A stretch of DNA of 64,000 nt from Methylophilaceae bacterium (GTDB lineage: Bacteria > Pseudomonadota > Gammaproteobacteria > Burkholderiales > Methylophilaceae): the NCBI GenBank assembly GCA_027488395.1, contig JAIYBT010000021.1, forward strand, positions 32,620 to 96,619, in the 5' to 3' direction. Below the pieces are notes generated by a model. That model had not been told where the DNA came from. It did not search any database and saw nothing but the letters and a program-made list of their open reading frames with translations. Below are positions 16,741 through 25,333 of this stretch, piece by piece; the first letter of the stretch is position 1, and each line of letters begins with the position of its first letter. The translations under genes were made by a program, and so were the position numbers.

Positions 16741-17457
16741 ATGTCGTCAATCATGACCACAACACATTCTTGGATACTCAGCCCTGCAGAACTCACCATT
16801 ATCTGGTTGTCGATCAAAGTTGCTATTTTTTGCGTGCTCATCCTCTGCTTGCCTGCTTTGTTTACCGCATGGCTGTTGGCAAAAAAATCGTTTATCGGCA
16901 AATCTTTACTCGATGCGATAGTGCATTTGCCAATGGTGTTGCCACCCGTGGTGTTGGGCTATGGCTTGCTGATCTTGCTTGGGCGTAAAGGATGGCTCGG
17001 CAGTTGGTTGTATACGCACTGGCAGGTGCAGTTTACGTTTCATTGGACGGGTGCGGTGATTGCTTCCGCGGTGATGGCGTATCCATTAATGGTACGGGCG
17101 ATCCGTCAGGCACTCCTACAAGTGGACCCCAAGCTTGAGCAAGCTGCGCAAACGTTGGGCGCTAATCCTGTGCGCGTGTTTTTTAGCATCACTTTGCCGT
17201 TGTCATCGCATGGCTTACTTACAGGGGGCATATTGGCGTTTAGTCGCAGTTTAGGTGAATTTGGCGCGACGATTACTTTTGCTGGTAATTTAGAGGGTGA
17301 AACCCGCACCCTACCTTTGGCGATTTATAGTTTGACCCAATCGCCAGATGGCGATGCGGCAGCATTGCGTTTGGTGGTATTCAGTATTTTGCTATCGGTG
17401 TGTGCGTTATTGTTAAGTCAATGGTGCGAGCGTGGCTTGCTCAATAGGCATCGCTAA
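16741..17457 (+). CDS. modB: Molybdate ABC transporter permease ModB
   Basis: Inner-membrane channel of the molybdate importer. About five to six hydrophobic segments are visible, and the EAA-type loop that contacts ModC is LEQAAQTLGANPVRVFFSITLP. GEFGATITFAGN near the C-terminus is a ModB signature. The reading frame is open upstream into modA, but homology starts at PAELTIIWLSIKVA, so the ATG at 16741 (or 16753) is preferred, giving about 238 residues. Neither has a good ribosome site, which suggests coupling to modA translation. The stop codon is one base before the modC ATG. Confidence 0.92.
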   Translation: MSSIMTTTHSWILSPAELTIIWLSIKVAIFCVLILCLPALFTAWLLAKKSFIGKSLLDAIVHLPMVLPPVVLGYGLLILLGRKGWLGSWLYTHWQVQFTFHWTGAVIASAVMAYPLMVRAIRQALLQVDPKLEQAAQTLGANPVRVFFSITLPLSSHGLLTGGILAFSRSLGEFGATITFAGNLEGETRTLPLAIYSLTQSPDGDAAALRLVVFSILLSVCALLLSQWCERGLLNRHR

Positions 17458-17458
17458 T

Positions 17459-18142
17459 ATGCTTACGGTCAATATTCATTATCAACACCCGACTAGCACT
17501 GCGCAACTGGCGCAAGCAAATTATCGCGCAACGTTTACTGTGGCTGCGGGTCAATGTTTAGGCATCATGGGGCCATCAGGCGCTGGTAAAACCACGTTAT
17601 TGCATGCAATTGCAGGATTGCTCAATCCAACTGCAGGTGAGATATTGGTGCATGGCACCGTTTGGTATGATGGTACGCGTGCGATTCATTTGGCGCCACA
17701 TCAGCGACCCGTAGGAGTGGTTTTTCAAGAAGGCCGCTTATTTCCTCACTTATCAATTGAGCAAAATTTACGGTATGGCATGCCTCGCCGAGCAACGCCC
17801 ACTATTTCTTTGCACGAAGTGATAGACATATTGGCGATAAAAGCGCTGCTGCAACGCACACCTAGCCAACTGTCTGGCGGGGAACGACAACGGGTTGCGT
17901 TGGGCCGTGCCTTGCTACGTCAACCGCAAATATTATTGATGGATGAGCCGTTAAGTGGGCTGGACGCAGCGTTAAAGCAGCAAGTGCTGCCGTATATACA
18001 GCAGGTGATACAACGATTTTCAATGCCGACGATTTATGTCAGCCATGCTCAGGACGAGATTGCACGTGTTGCTGATCAGGTGAGAGTGATGGATCATGGC
18101 GTGCTCGGACAAGCACGCCCAGTCATTGCAAAAGACGATTAG
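17459..18142 (+). CDS. modC: Molybdate ABC transporter ATPase ModC, short form without Mop/TOBE domain
   Basis: ATPase that powers molybdate import through ModB. Walker A GPSGAGKT (38-45), Q-loop Gln90 in VVFQEGRLFPHLS, signature LSGGERQ (138-144), Walker B ILLMDEP (158-164) and the switch His in YVSHAQDE are all present. The protein stops at residue 227; typical ModC is about 350 residues, with a C-terminal TOBE/Mop domain that binds molybdate and can inhibit transport. There is no frameshift, because the slyD gene on the other strand already begins within the last 4 bases. The domain therefore appears absent, not broken. Confidence 0.92.
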   Translation: MLTVNIHYQHPTSTAQLAQANYRATFTVAAGQCLGIMGPSGAGKTTLLHAIAGLLNPTAGEILVHGTVWYDGTRAIHLAPHQRPVGVVFQEGRLFPHLSIEQNLRYGMPRRATPTISLHEVIDILAIKALLQRTPSQLSGGERQRVALGRALLRQPQILLMDEPLSGLDAALKQQVLPYIQQVIQRFSMPTIYVSHAQDEIARVADQVRVMDHGVLGQARPVIAKDD

Positions 18143-18618
18143 TGGTGATGGCCGCCCGCGCCATGCACATGTTGATGTTCAATTTCTTCTTTGTTTGCAG
18201 AGCGTACTTCTTGAATCGTCGCGGTAAATAATAAACGTTGACCTGCCCAAGGATGATTGCCATCAACCACTACTTTGCCATCTGCAATATCGGTAATTGT
18301 ATATAAAATGACGTCGCCGGTTTCGTCCTCACCTTCAAATTGCATGCCGATTTTTAAATCTTTGGCTGGAAATGCACTGGCGGGCTCAATTTGCACTAAG
18401 GTGTCGTCGTATTCACCAAACGCTTCTTCTGGGTCTAAACTCACCTCTACAACGTCACCGACATTTTTGCCGTGCATGGCTTCTTCTACTTTGGGGAAAA
18501 TATTATCGTAACCGCCATGCAGGTAAGCGACTGGATCATGACTTTCTTCCAATGTTTCGCCATCACTGTTGATGAGTTTATAGGTCATAGAGACCACGGT
18601 GTTCATTGCTACTTGCAT
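18139..18618 (-). CDS. slyD: FKBP-type peptidyl-prolyl cis-trans isomerase, SlyD-like
   Basis: Cytoplasmic prolyl isomerase and chaperone. Starts with MQVAMNTVVSMTYKLINSDGETLEES, as in SlyD, with the FKBP fold interrupted by the insert-in-flap chaperone domain (VEVSLDPEEAFGEYDD to GNHPWAGQRLLFTATI). The tail ends in HQHVHGAGGHHH, a short His-rich metal-binding tail of the type that in E. coli SlyD binds nickel. At 159 residues it is slightly shorter than the E. coli protein because the tail is truncated. It is convergent with modC and overlaps it by 4 bases. Confidence 0.92.
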   Translation of the reverse strand: MQVAMNTVVSMTYKLINSDGETLEESHDPVAYLHGGYDNIFPKVEEAMHGKNVGDVVEVSLDPEEAFGEYDDTLVQIEPASAFPAKDLKIGMQFEGEDETGDVILYTITDIADGKVVVDGNHPWAGQRLLFTATIQEVRSANKEEIEHQHVHGAGGHHH

Positions 18619-18678
18619 AGTCGATTTCTCAAGTGTTAGATTTGAAATAATATTTTAAAGGATATTTCTGTCATCGTG

Positions 18679-19197
18679 TCAGTTCGGGCGATGATAAATA
18701 TGGCCAAATTGTTTACGCCATAGCCATGGTGCAGTCGGCTGCGCTTGGGCCCACAGCCCAACGCCTTGCTGTTGTGCCGCGGATTGTATGGTCAATAATG
18801 TGGCCTCCTCTACATAGCGGGTATCGACCCATGCATAGCCGTTTGCAACTTGATGTGCTGCGGCATTGATGCCATCACAGTAGAGGTCGCCTAATCGTCT
18901 TTGATAGCGATCAAGCCCACTCAATTGAACGTGAATTTGGGTGGCTGCTTCCGGCGTCGCTGCCCGATCGCCCAAGCATAATTGGCGCAGACTGCGCTGT
19001 GCTTGTTTGCCCGCTGCTTGCTGTAATTCTGGTGCATCGATGAAACGTAACCTGAGCTTGTAGCGTTCACCATTGTCATGAATGACAACTGTATCGCCAT
19101 CAATCACCGTTTCCAGTATAGGGTTTGCATTGGCGGTTGACGTGACAACCCCCATGAAAATCAGTAGATAAATGACGTGATTGCGCGCGCCGTGCAT
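18679..19197 (-). CDS. Secreted thermonuclease-family (SNase) nuclease
   Basis: Calcium-dependent nuclease of the staphylococcal nuclease family, exported by a signal peptide (VIYLLIFMGVVTSTANA, then NPILE). SNase features: VIDGDTV (near residue 31), the DAPEL acidic loop (near 54) with RLRFIDAPE, and LDRYQRRLGDLYC (near 103) containing the second catalytic Arg. Length 172 is usual for the single-domain form. It lies 6 bases after the nadB stop in the same direction, so the two are likely cotranscribed, though no functional link is known. Whether it acts in the periplasm or outside the cell is not visible. Confidence 0.88.
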   Translation of the reverse strand: MHGARNHVIYLLIFMGVVTSTANANPILETVIDGDTVVIHDNGERYKLRLRFIDAPELQQAAGKQAQRSLRQLCLGDRAATPEAATQIHVQLSGLDRYQRRLGDLYCDGINAAAHQVANGYAWVDTRYVEEATLLTIQSAAQQQGVGLWAQAQPTAPWLWRKQFGHIYHRPN

Positions 19198-19203
19198 GGC
19201 AAC

Positions 19204-20832
19204 TTAATCCAGCAGGCTAGAATAGTTTTCTGGGGTCAGTACCGTGGGGATGGCATCTTCGAGGGTATCTGGATAATCTTTGCTGAAATGTAATCCGCGG
19301 CTCTCGTGACGCTCGATAGCGCAACGCACGATCAGTTCGGCCACTTGTAGTAGATTGCGTAGTTCGATTAAATCGTGATTGATTCTAAAGTTACTGTAAA
19401 ACTCATGTACCTCGTCACGTAACATATGGATGCGATGCAGGGCGCGGCTTAAGCGTTTGGTGGTGCGCACAATGCCCACGTAATTCCACATAAAGCGGCG
19501 TAACTCGTCCCAAGTATGGGTAATCAACACCTCTTCATCAGCATCTGTTACGCGGCTTTCATCCCAATCTGGCAAGGAGATGGTGGCTTGTTTGCCCGCG
19601 GCACGAATGTCCTCAGCACAGCTGGCGCTGAAGGCTAAGCATTCCAGTAAAGAATTGCTGGCCAAACGATTGGCGCCATGTAAGCCCGTGCAGGCCGTTT
19701 CACCAATCGCATATAAGCAATCCACATCGGTTTTACCTTGCATGTCCGTCATGACGCCGCCACAGGTGTAATGCGCTGCGGGTACTACTGGTATGGGTTG
19801 ACGGGTAATATCAATCCCAAGCGATAAGCAACGCTGGTAAATCGTAGGGAAGTGGGATTGAATGAAGTCTGCAGGTTGATGGCTGATGTCTAAGTAAACG
19901 CAATCTAAGCCGCGTTTTTTCATTTCAAAGTCGATGGCGCGCGCCACGATATCGCGTGGCGCTAATTCGGCGCGTGGGTCATGACTAGGCATAAAACGCG
20001 TACCATCAGGCAGCATCAAAATGCCACCTTCACCCCGTAACACCTCTGAGATTAAAAAAGATTTGGCATGCGGGTGATACAAACAAGTAGGGTGAAATTG
20101 AATAAATTCCATATTCGCGACGCGACAACCTGCACGCCATGCCATCGCCATGCCATCGCCTGTGCTGACATCGGGGTTGGTTGTATACAAATAGGCTTTG
20201 CCCGCCCCGCCCGAAGCAAGTACCGTATATTGTGCAGAAAAAGTAAGCACTTTGCCGGTAATGTTGTTCAGTACGTAAGCACCTAAACAACGGTTGGGGC
20301 CGTCTAAAGGGGTTTCTTTGAACAGTTTGTGGGTGGTGATTAAATCCACTGCAATGTGGTGTTCAAGCAAGGTGATGTTGGGGTGCTGTTTTACGCGCTC
20401 TGATAAAGTGGTTTGCACAGCATCCCCAGTTGCATCTGCAACGTGTGCCACGCGGCGGTGGCTATGGCCACCCTCGCGCGTCAGGTGTAGGCTTGCATCT
20501 GTATCATCACGGGTAAAGTTAACGCCTTGCTGCAACAGCCATTCAATACTCGACCGACCGTTGTTCACGACCATCCGAGTGACTTCAGTGTCACACAAAC
20601 CAGCGCCCGCAATCAGCGTGTCTTGGATGTGTGCCTCGATTGAATCTTCATCATTAATGACTGCGGCAATGCCGCCTTGTGCCCAGTTACTCGCGCTGAT
20701 AGGTTGGTCACGTTTGCATAAAATACATACCGAATATTCTTCTGCAAGACGTAATGCGAGAGATTGGCCAGCAAGGCCGCTACCGATAATTAAAATATCG
20801 AATACTTTTGACATATCGAATACTTTTGACAT
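19204..20832 (-). CDS. nadB: L-aspartate oxidase NadB
   Basis: Flavoenzyme that oxidises L-aspartate to iminoaspartate, the first step of de novo NAD synthesis (with NadA). The FAD-binding motif [16 protein letters not shown] (17-32), the [10 protein letters not shown] and [12 protein letters not shown] active-site segments, the VYLDI and HYTCGGV motifs and the C-terminal succinate-dehydrogenase-like helical domain are present; length 542 is normal. The first 12 residues are MSKVFD twice, because of an exact 18-bp tandem duplication at the start codon; the second ATG (20814) gives a normal N-terminus. nadA and nadC are not in the window. The gene is divergent from rpoE. Confidence 0.95.
   Translation of the reverse strand: MSKVFDMSKVFDILIIGSGLAGQSLALRLAEEYSVCILCKRDQPISASNWAQGGIAAVINDEDSIEAHIQDTLIAGAGLCDTEVTRMVVNNGRSSIEWLLQQGVNFTRDDTDASLHLTREGGHSHRRVAHVADATGDAVQTTLSERVKQHPNITLLEHHIAVDLITTHKLFKETPLDGPNRCLGAYVLNNITGKVLTFSAQYTVLASGGAGKAYLYTTNPDVSTGDGMAMAWRAGCRVANMEFIQFHPTCLYHPHAKSFLISEVLRGEGGILMLPDGTRFMPSHDPRAELAPRDIVARAIDFEMKKRGLDCVYLDISHQPADFIQSHFPTIYQRCLSLGIDITRQPIPVVPAAHYTCGGVMTDMQGKTDVDCLYAIGETACTGLHGANRLASNSLLECLAFSASCAEDIRAAGKQATISLPDWDESRVTDADEEVLITHTWDELRRFMWNYVGIVRTTKRLSRALHRIHMLRDEVHEFYSNFRINHDLIELRNLLQVAELIVRCAIERHESRGLHFSKDYPDTLEDAIPTVLTPENYSSLLD
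20797..20832 (-). repeat. Exact 18-bp tandem duplication at the nadB start
   Basis: Two identical head-to-tail copies of an 18-base unit cover the first six codons twice, each copy starting with ATG. It adds six residues or provides two start codons; the frame is kept. Confidence 0.95.
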
Positions 20833-20846
20833 ATAGATGCGTGGAC

Positions 20847-20876
20847 TGAACTTTTAGCGGATGGTTGCGGTCATTC
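20847..20876 (+). promoter_or_regulatory. Possible sigma-E promoter upstream of rpoE
   Basis: TGAACTT followed after 17 bases by TCATTC. E. coli sigma-E promoters read GGAACTT-N15/16-TCTGA/TCTAA; the -35 matches well and the -10 only partly, with the spacer one base long. Autoregulation of rpoE by its own product is usual, so position favours it, but the call is weak. Confidence 0.35.
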
Positions 20877-20959
20877 TTAGGCTTACTTTACACATCGATA
20901 AAGAGAAGCACACTAGGGGAAGAACAGATGTTAAACACAGCAAATCTTGAAGCGCTTTC

Positions 20960-20974
20960 ACGAACCGGGTTCGT
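20960..20974 (+). promoter_or_regulatory. Perfect palindrome in the rpoE leader
   Basis: ACGAACC-G-GGTTCGT, extended by TTTC and GAAA outside with one extra base on the right. It lies between the two possible rpoE starts (20928 and 21039), so it is either a leader hairpin, an operator, or part of an N-terminal coding extension. Confidence 0.5.
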
Positions 20975-21038
20975 TGAAAACAATACTAAAGCGTATACTA
21001 CTCCCAAACATACATTTACCCAAGGGAGTCAGGTAAAG

Positions 21039-21668
21039 ATGACTGCTCAAGCGGCCAGTGCTAAACAACAAGAAACCAGAGAGCTTGATCAGATGCTTGT
21101 CGAGCGCGCGCAGCAAGGTGATAAGCGTGCCTTTGGGTTACTCGTTGAAAAATATCATCGTAAGTTAGGCCGTCTACTGTCACGGATGATACGTGACCAA
21201 GCGGAAGTGGAAGATGTCGTGCAAGAATCGTTCATCAAGGCTTATCGCGCATTAAACAGCTTTCGTGGGGACAGTGCCTTTTACACTTGGTTATATCGTA
21301 TTGGTATTAATACCGCTAAAAACTACTTAGTCTCTATGGGCCGTAAGCCCCAAGTCATGCAAGACGTCGAAATCGAAGATGTAGAAAACTTCGAAGAAGG
21401 CAATGACATGCGCACCATGGAAACCCCTGAAACCTCATTGATGACCAAAGAAATTGCACAAACAGTCAATGATGCAATTGCCAGCTTACCAGATGAGCTT
21501 AGAACGGCTATCACCTTGCGTGAGTTAGAGGGGTTAAGTTACGAAGATATTGCAACAGTCATGCAATGCCCAATCGGTACGGTCCGTTCTAGAATTTTTA
21601 GAGCCAGAGAAACCATCGCTGCTAAGCTCAGACCATTATTGGATACACCGCAACATAAACGTTGGTAG
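21039..21668 (+). CDS. rpoE: RNA polymerase sigma factor RpoE (sigma-E)
   Basis: Extracytoplasmic-function sigma factor for envelope stress, held inactive by RseA/RseB and released by proteolysis. Region 2 contains the family segment EVEDVVQESFIKAYRALNSFRGDSAFYTWLYRIGINTAKNYL, and region 4 contains LPDELRTAITLRELEGLSYEDIATVMQCPIGTVRSRIFRAR. From this ATG the protein is 209 residues, near the usual length. A second in-frame ATG at 20928 has a better ribosome site (AGGGGAA, 8 bases upstream) and would add 37 unusual residues; either is possible. It is followed by rseA, rseB, rseC and degP. Confidence 0.94.
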   Translation: MTAQAASAKQQETRELDQMLVERAQQGDKRAFGLLVEKYHRKLGRLLSRMIRDQAEVEDVVQESFIKAYRALNSFRGDSAFYTWLYRIGINTAKNYLVSMGRKPQVMQDVEIEDVENFEEGNDMRTMETPETSLMTKEIAQTVNDAIASLPDELRTAITLRELEGLSYEDIATVMQCPIGTVRSRIFRARETIAAKLRPLLDTPQHKRW

Positions 21669-21771
21669 TGTTTGGGTAATCTGATACTTTTTATATCGTT
21701 TTAATGAATGTGTTTATGACAATTTTTTTTCTCAGTGATAACATAAAAACACTGATCAATATGGGGTTAAT

Positions 21772-22233
21772 ATGAAGCAGCAACTTTCAGCTTTAATGGA
21801 TGGCGAAGCCGATGTCGAGCGTTGCGAGCATATTTTTTTAGCTGCAAAATCTACAGGTGAGGTCGCTCAGGCTTGGCATAGTTATCATGTCATACGTGAT
21901 GCCATGCGTGATGAGCTATATGTGCAATCGAACATGACAATGCGCATTATGACCGCCTTAGACGATGAACCCACAGTGTTGGCACCACAATCTCCCGTTG
22001 CTTTAGTGCAAGCGCAATCACAAGCCACACGCTTTAGTCCTATGGCTTGGTCGATTGCCGCTTCTGTGGCTGCCGCAATGTTTGTTGGTGTGTTTGTGTT
22101 TGATCAATCACCCAATACTTCGCCAGCACAAATTGCAGAAACGGATACGAGTCAATATGTACTAGCCCATCATAATAATGCACCTAGCAGTGCGACTTAT
22201 TACGTGCACAATGTGGCTTTCAGTGGTGAATAG
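21772..22233 (+). CDS. rseA: Anti-sigma-E factor RseA
   Basis: Single-pass inner-membrane anti-sigma factor that sequesters RpoE at the membrane and is cleaved by DegS/RseP on stress. The cytoplasmic N-terminal domain starts KQQLSALMDGEAD, the family signature, with AWHSYHVIRDAMRDE around 40-54. The single TM is SIAASVAAAMFVGVFVF (near 100-118), followed by a short periplasmic part. At 153 residues it is short relative to E. coli RseA (about 216), mainly in the periplasmic tail. It lies 103 bases after rpoE and abuts rseB. Confidence 0.93.
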   Translation: MKQQLSALMDGEADVERCEHIFLAAKSTGEVAQAWHSYHVIRDAMRDELYVQSNMTMRIMTALDDEPTVLAPQSPVALVQAQSQATRFSPMAWSIAASVAAAMFVGVFVFDQSPNTSPAQIAETDTSQYVLAHHNNAPSSATYYVHNVAFSGE

Positions 22234-22254
22234 TTGCCTGTTTCAAGTATTGCT

Positions 22255-23208
22255 ATGATGGTACGGGTTATATCTTCGTTTTTTGCTTTATTCCTCATTT
22301 CCTTTTCAGCATTTGCCGAGGAAGATCTTTGGGTAAATTTGCAAAAAACGGCATCCGCCGCTCGTGAGCTCAATTATCAAGGCCTCTTTGTCTACCAAAG
22401 TGGTGCCATGATGCGCTCAGTGCAAATCACTCACATGTTCGAAGGTGGACGTGAATTTACCCGTAATGTGGTGTTAGATGGTCGCCCACGAGAAGTGTTT
22501 AGTGAAGGCGACGATATTGTCATTTTTAATGCAAAGCATGACAAAATAGTGATCGAAAAACGGCGTGGACAGAACCTGTTTCCTGCCATGTTACCAACCC
22601 ACCTGAACATCCTTAAACAAAGCTACAAATTAAAAATGGTGGGTACTGAGCGCGTTGCTGGTCGCGTCGCACAAGTGCTGGATTTAGTGCCGAACGATAA
22701 TCTTCGTTATCAATACCGTATCTGGTCAGACAGTGAATTTGGCCTATTACTTAAAATGAGCATGTTAGATATTCAAGGTAAAACCCTAGAGCAAATAGGA
22801 TTTACCCAAGTCAATCTTTTGCTCAGTAAAGATCTTGATTGGTTTCAACCTAATATTGATCCCACAAAACCGTATGTGATGGATGACAATTTAGAGTTAA
22901 ATCATGTCGATAGTCACTTGGTGGTGCCTGTACTACCGCCTGGCTATCGCAAAGTGGATCAAATTAAGTTGCAAGTGCCAGGTAAAACCGCACCCGTGCA
23001 ACAATTAATTTTTTCTGATGGATTGGCTTCAGTGTCTTTATTTGTTGAGCCTTTGCTTAAAGGGATGCAACCACGCATTGGTAAAAAGTCTTTTGGTTCT
23101 ACAAATCTGTGTGCGCATGTGATGAACGGTTATCAAGTGGTTGTGGTCGGTGAAGTGCCCAGCCAAACCGTTGAGCAAATAGCACAGCAAGTCTCCTTTA
23201 AAAAATAA
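22255..23208 (+). CDS. rseB: Sigma-E regulatory protein RseB (MucB)
   Basis: Periplasmic protein that binds the RseA periplasmic domain and protects it from cleavage until it senses lipid or lipopolysaccharide stress. A signal peptide (VISSFFALFLISFSAFA) precedes EEDLWVNLQKTASAARELNYQGLFVYQSG, the usual MucB/RseB start, then the LolA-like lipid-binding fold and a smaller C-terminal domain with FSDGLASVSLFVEP. The ATG at 22255 is preferred because it gives a normal signal peptide; a TTG directly after the rseA stop (22234) is an in-frame alternative. About 317 residues, normal. Confidence 0.92.
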   Translation: MMVRVISSFFALFLISFSAFAEEDLWVNLQKTASAARELNYQGLFVYQSGAMMRSVQITHMFEGGREFTRNVVLDGRPREVFSEGDDIVIFNAKHDKIVIEKRRGQNLFPAMLPTHLNILKQSYKLKMVGTERVAGRVAQVLDLVPNDNLRYQYRIWSDSEFGLLLKMSMLDIQGKTLEQIGFTQVNLLLSKDLDWFQPNIDPTKPYVMDDNLELNHVDSHLVVPVLPPGYRKVDQIKLQVPGKTAPVQQLIFSDGLASVSLFVEPLLKGMQPRIGKKSFGSTNLCAHVMNGYQVVVVGEVPSQTVEQIAQQVSFKK

Positions 23209-23218
23209 AACCACCCTC

Positions 23219-23662
23219 ATGATCGAAGAACGCGCCAAAATCACGGCCATCCTCTCAAATGCATCGTCTCCCATGGTATTGCTTGAAGTTGAGCGCAAAA
23301 CAGCCTGTGGTTTGTGTGGTCAAACCCAAGGCTGTGGCAATAAAGTATGGGGCAATCTACTTGGCCACCAACAATCAGGATTTGCTGCAAAAAATAATAT
23401 TGGCGCTACGATTGGCCAGTCTGTGATTGTGGCAATTGACGAATCTGCAGTCATGCAAGCAGCTTTGCTCTTGTATTTTGCACCCCTTGTCCTAATGTTA
23501 TTGTCAGCAGGCCTTTGTCAGTGGTTTTTTCAAAGCAATGGCATCGCCATCCTTGGCGCGACGGTAGGCTTGCTATTGGCTTGGCGTTGGATGAAGGGTT
23601 TTTTATCCGTGCGTCCGCAAGCGTTCTCTTATCCTGAAATTGTCCGTCTAGCGACGCAATAG
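23219..23662 (+). CDS. rseC: SoxR-reducing system/sigma-E positive regulator RseC
   Basis: Inner-membrane RseC/MucC family protein with two transmembrane helices (about 82-100 and 106-124) and a cytoplasmic N-terminal Cys-rich motif ACGLCGQTQGCG (near residues 26-37), typical of RseC. In enterobacteria the RseC relative helps reduce SoxR and modulates sigma-E. Length 147 is normal. It follows rseB by 10 bases and precedes degP by 48 bases, matching the usual rpoE-rseA-rseB-rseC-degP order. Confidence 0.92.
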   Translation: MIEERAKITAILSNASSPMVLLEVERKTACGLCGQTQGCGNKVWGNLLGHQQSGFAAKNNIGATIGQSVIVAIDESAVMQAALLLYFAPLVLMLLSAGLCQWFFQSNGIAILGATVGLLLAWRWMKGFLSVRPQAFSYPEIVRLATQ

Positions 23663-23710
23663 GGTAAGGTTTATTTAAAAATGATTAATACATTGTTGAT
23701 AGGATTCCTC

Positions 23711-25132
23711 ATGATGAAACAGTGGTTGCGTCGATCGTTGTTAATTTGCGCGATAGCGTTGGTGCCTTTGCAGTCGGCACAGGCAAAAGATTTACCTGAC
23801 TTCACCGAGCTCGCTGAAAAGCAGGGCCCTGCGGTGGTCAATATCAGTATTACTTCAGTGGTACATGGCAGCGGTGGAATGGGTTTTCCTGGCATGCCAA
23901 ATGATGAAGGCTTACAAGAGTTTTTTAAGCGATTTGGCATTCCAGGGATGCCTGGCATGCCAGGACAAGACGGTGGCCAAGATTATAAAACCCAATCGTT
24001 AGGATCTGGTTTTATCATTAGTCATGATGGCTATATTTTAACCAATGCGCATGTGATTAACGAGGCGGATGAGGTGTTGGTTAAGTTACAAGACAAACGC
24101 GAGTTCAAAGCAAAAATCATTGGTGCCGATAAACGTACCGATGTTGCCTTGATTAAAATTGAAGCTACGGGCTTACCGAAAGTCACGTTTGGTGACCCGA
24201 ATACGCTCAAAGTGGGTGAGTGGGTCGCTGCGATTGGCTCACCATTTGGCTTGGAAAATACCATGACGGCAGGCATTGTCAGTGCGAAAGGGCGTGCCTT
24301 ACCGCAAGAAAACTATGTGCCGTTTATTCAAACAGACGTTGCAATTAACCCAGGTAATTCGGGCGGACCACTGTTTAATTTGCGCGGTGAAGTGGTGGGC
24401 GTCAACTCTCAAATCTACAGCAAAAATGGCGGCTCGATGGGATTGTCATTTAGTATTCCGATTGATGTTGCGCTGGATATCTCCAATCAACTTAAAACGA
24501 CTGGACGTATTTCACGTGGATGGCTTGGTATTGCAATACAAGAAATCACCAAAGAGTTGGCGGAATCGTTTGGTATGAAAAACACCAATGGCGCCTTGGT
24601 GGCAGGGGTGGAAAGAAACAGTCCAGCGGATAAAGCCGGCTTAGAGGCTGGCGATGTCATTGTTAAGTTTGACAACAAAGCAATCATTGCATCCAGTGAT
24701 CTGCCTCGTGCTGTGGCCTCCACCAAGCCTGGTAAGGTGTCTCAGCTTGAGGTCTTGCGCAAAGGGTCGGTAAAAGCATTGCCAGTAACTGTAGGCGAAA
24801 TGCCAACAGATCAAGCTGAGGCGCCAGCGGTGACTAAGGAAAGTGCAAAGCCCGAAGCCAATAAGCTTGGGTTAACCTTACGTGACTTAACGCCCGCGCA
24901 AAAGAAAAAACTCAATGGTAAAACTGGATTATTAGTGGCTGAAAGTACGGGTGCTGCAGCGCAAGCAGGCATTCGTCGTGGCGATGTGGTATTAGGTTTG
25001 AATAACAATGATGCACCATCAGTGGATGCGTTTAATAAGCAAGTGAATGCCATTCCTGTTGGTAAAACCGTGGCTTTATTGGTATTGCGTGGTGAATCTA
25101 CCTTATATGTGCCGATTAAGATTACAAAATAA
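23711..25132 (+). CDS. degP: DegP/MucD-type periplasmic serine protease
   Basis: HtrA-family chaperone-protease for misfolded periplasmic proteins, itself a sigma-E target. A signal peptide (LLICAIALVPLQSAQA, then KDLPDF) precedes a trypsin-like domain with catalytic His in ILTNAHVI, Asp in RTDVALIKI and Ser in NPGNSGGPLFN; two PDZ domains follow (GWLGIAIQEITKELAESFG and LGLTLRDLTPAQKKKL). The region after the signal peptide is Gly/Met-Pro rich (GFPGMPN, IPGMPGMPGQ), a MucD feature. The ATG at 23711 has AGGA 7 bases upstream and is preferred to 23681. About 473 residues. DegQ/DegS-like relatives are similar, but the context is the mucD slot. Confidence 0.92.
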   Translation: MMKQWLRRSLLICAIALVPLQSAQAKDLPDFTELAEKQGPAVVNISITSVVHGSGGMGFPGMPNDEGLQEFFKRFGIPGMPGMPGQDGGQDYKTQSLGSGFIISHDGYILTNAHVINEADEVLVKLQDKREFKAKIIGADKRTDVALIKIEATGLPKVTFGDPNTLKVGEWVAAIGSPFGLENTMTAGIVSAKGRALPQENYVPFIQTDVAINPGNSGGPLFNLRGEVVGVNSQIYSKNGGSMGLSFSIPIDVALDISNQLKTTGRISRGWLGIAIQEITKELAESFGMKNTNGALVAGVERNSPADKAGLEAGDVIVKFDNKAIIASSDLPRAVASTKPGKVSQLEVLRKGSVKALPVTVGEMPTDQAEAPAVTKESAKPEANKLGLTLRDLTPAQKKKLNGKTGLLVAESTGAAAQAGIRRGDVVLGLNNNDAPSVDAFNKQVNAIPVGKTVALLVLRGESTLYVPIKITK

Positions 25133-25285
25133 TCGCTGGTGTTAAGCTTGTGCCGATGCGCAATCGCTGGCGAGAAACGCCTTTGATTGCGCACACTGTC
25201 ACAGCTTGGCCTATCTAAGAGCGGTCAACGTTTCTAAATTTATCACTGAGAATTAGGCATTTGCTGTAAAATGCAGCATGTTTTA

Positions 25286-25310
25286 AAAGGCGCTATAAGC
25301 GCCTTTCTTG
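25286..25310 (+). terminator. Rho-independent terminator or attenuator between degP and lepA
   Basis: AAAGGCGCT-ATA-AGCGCCTTT hairpin with TTTCTT after it, 24 bases before lepA. It probably ends the degP transcript, or attenuates readthrough into lepA. Confidence 0.75.
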
Positions 25311-25333
25311 CTTGTAAATAACCTGAATCTCAC

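Noticed and set aside
21732..21755. TCAGTG/CACTGA hairpin between rpoE and rseA
   Set aside because: Short arms and no T-run; too weak to call a terminator or an operator.
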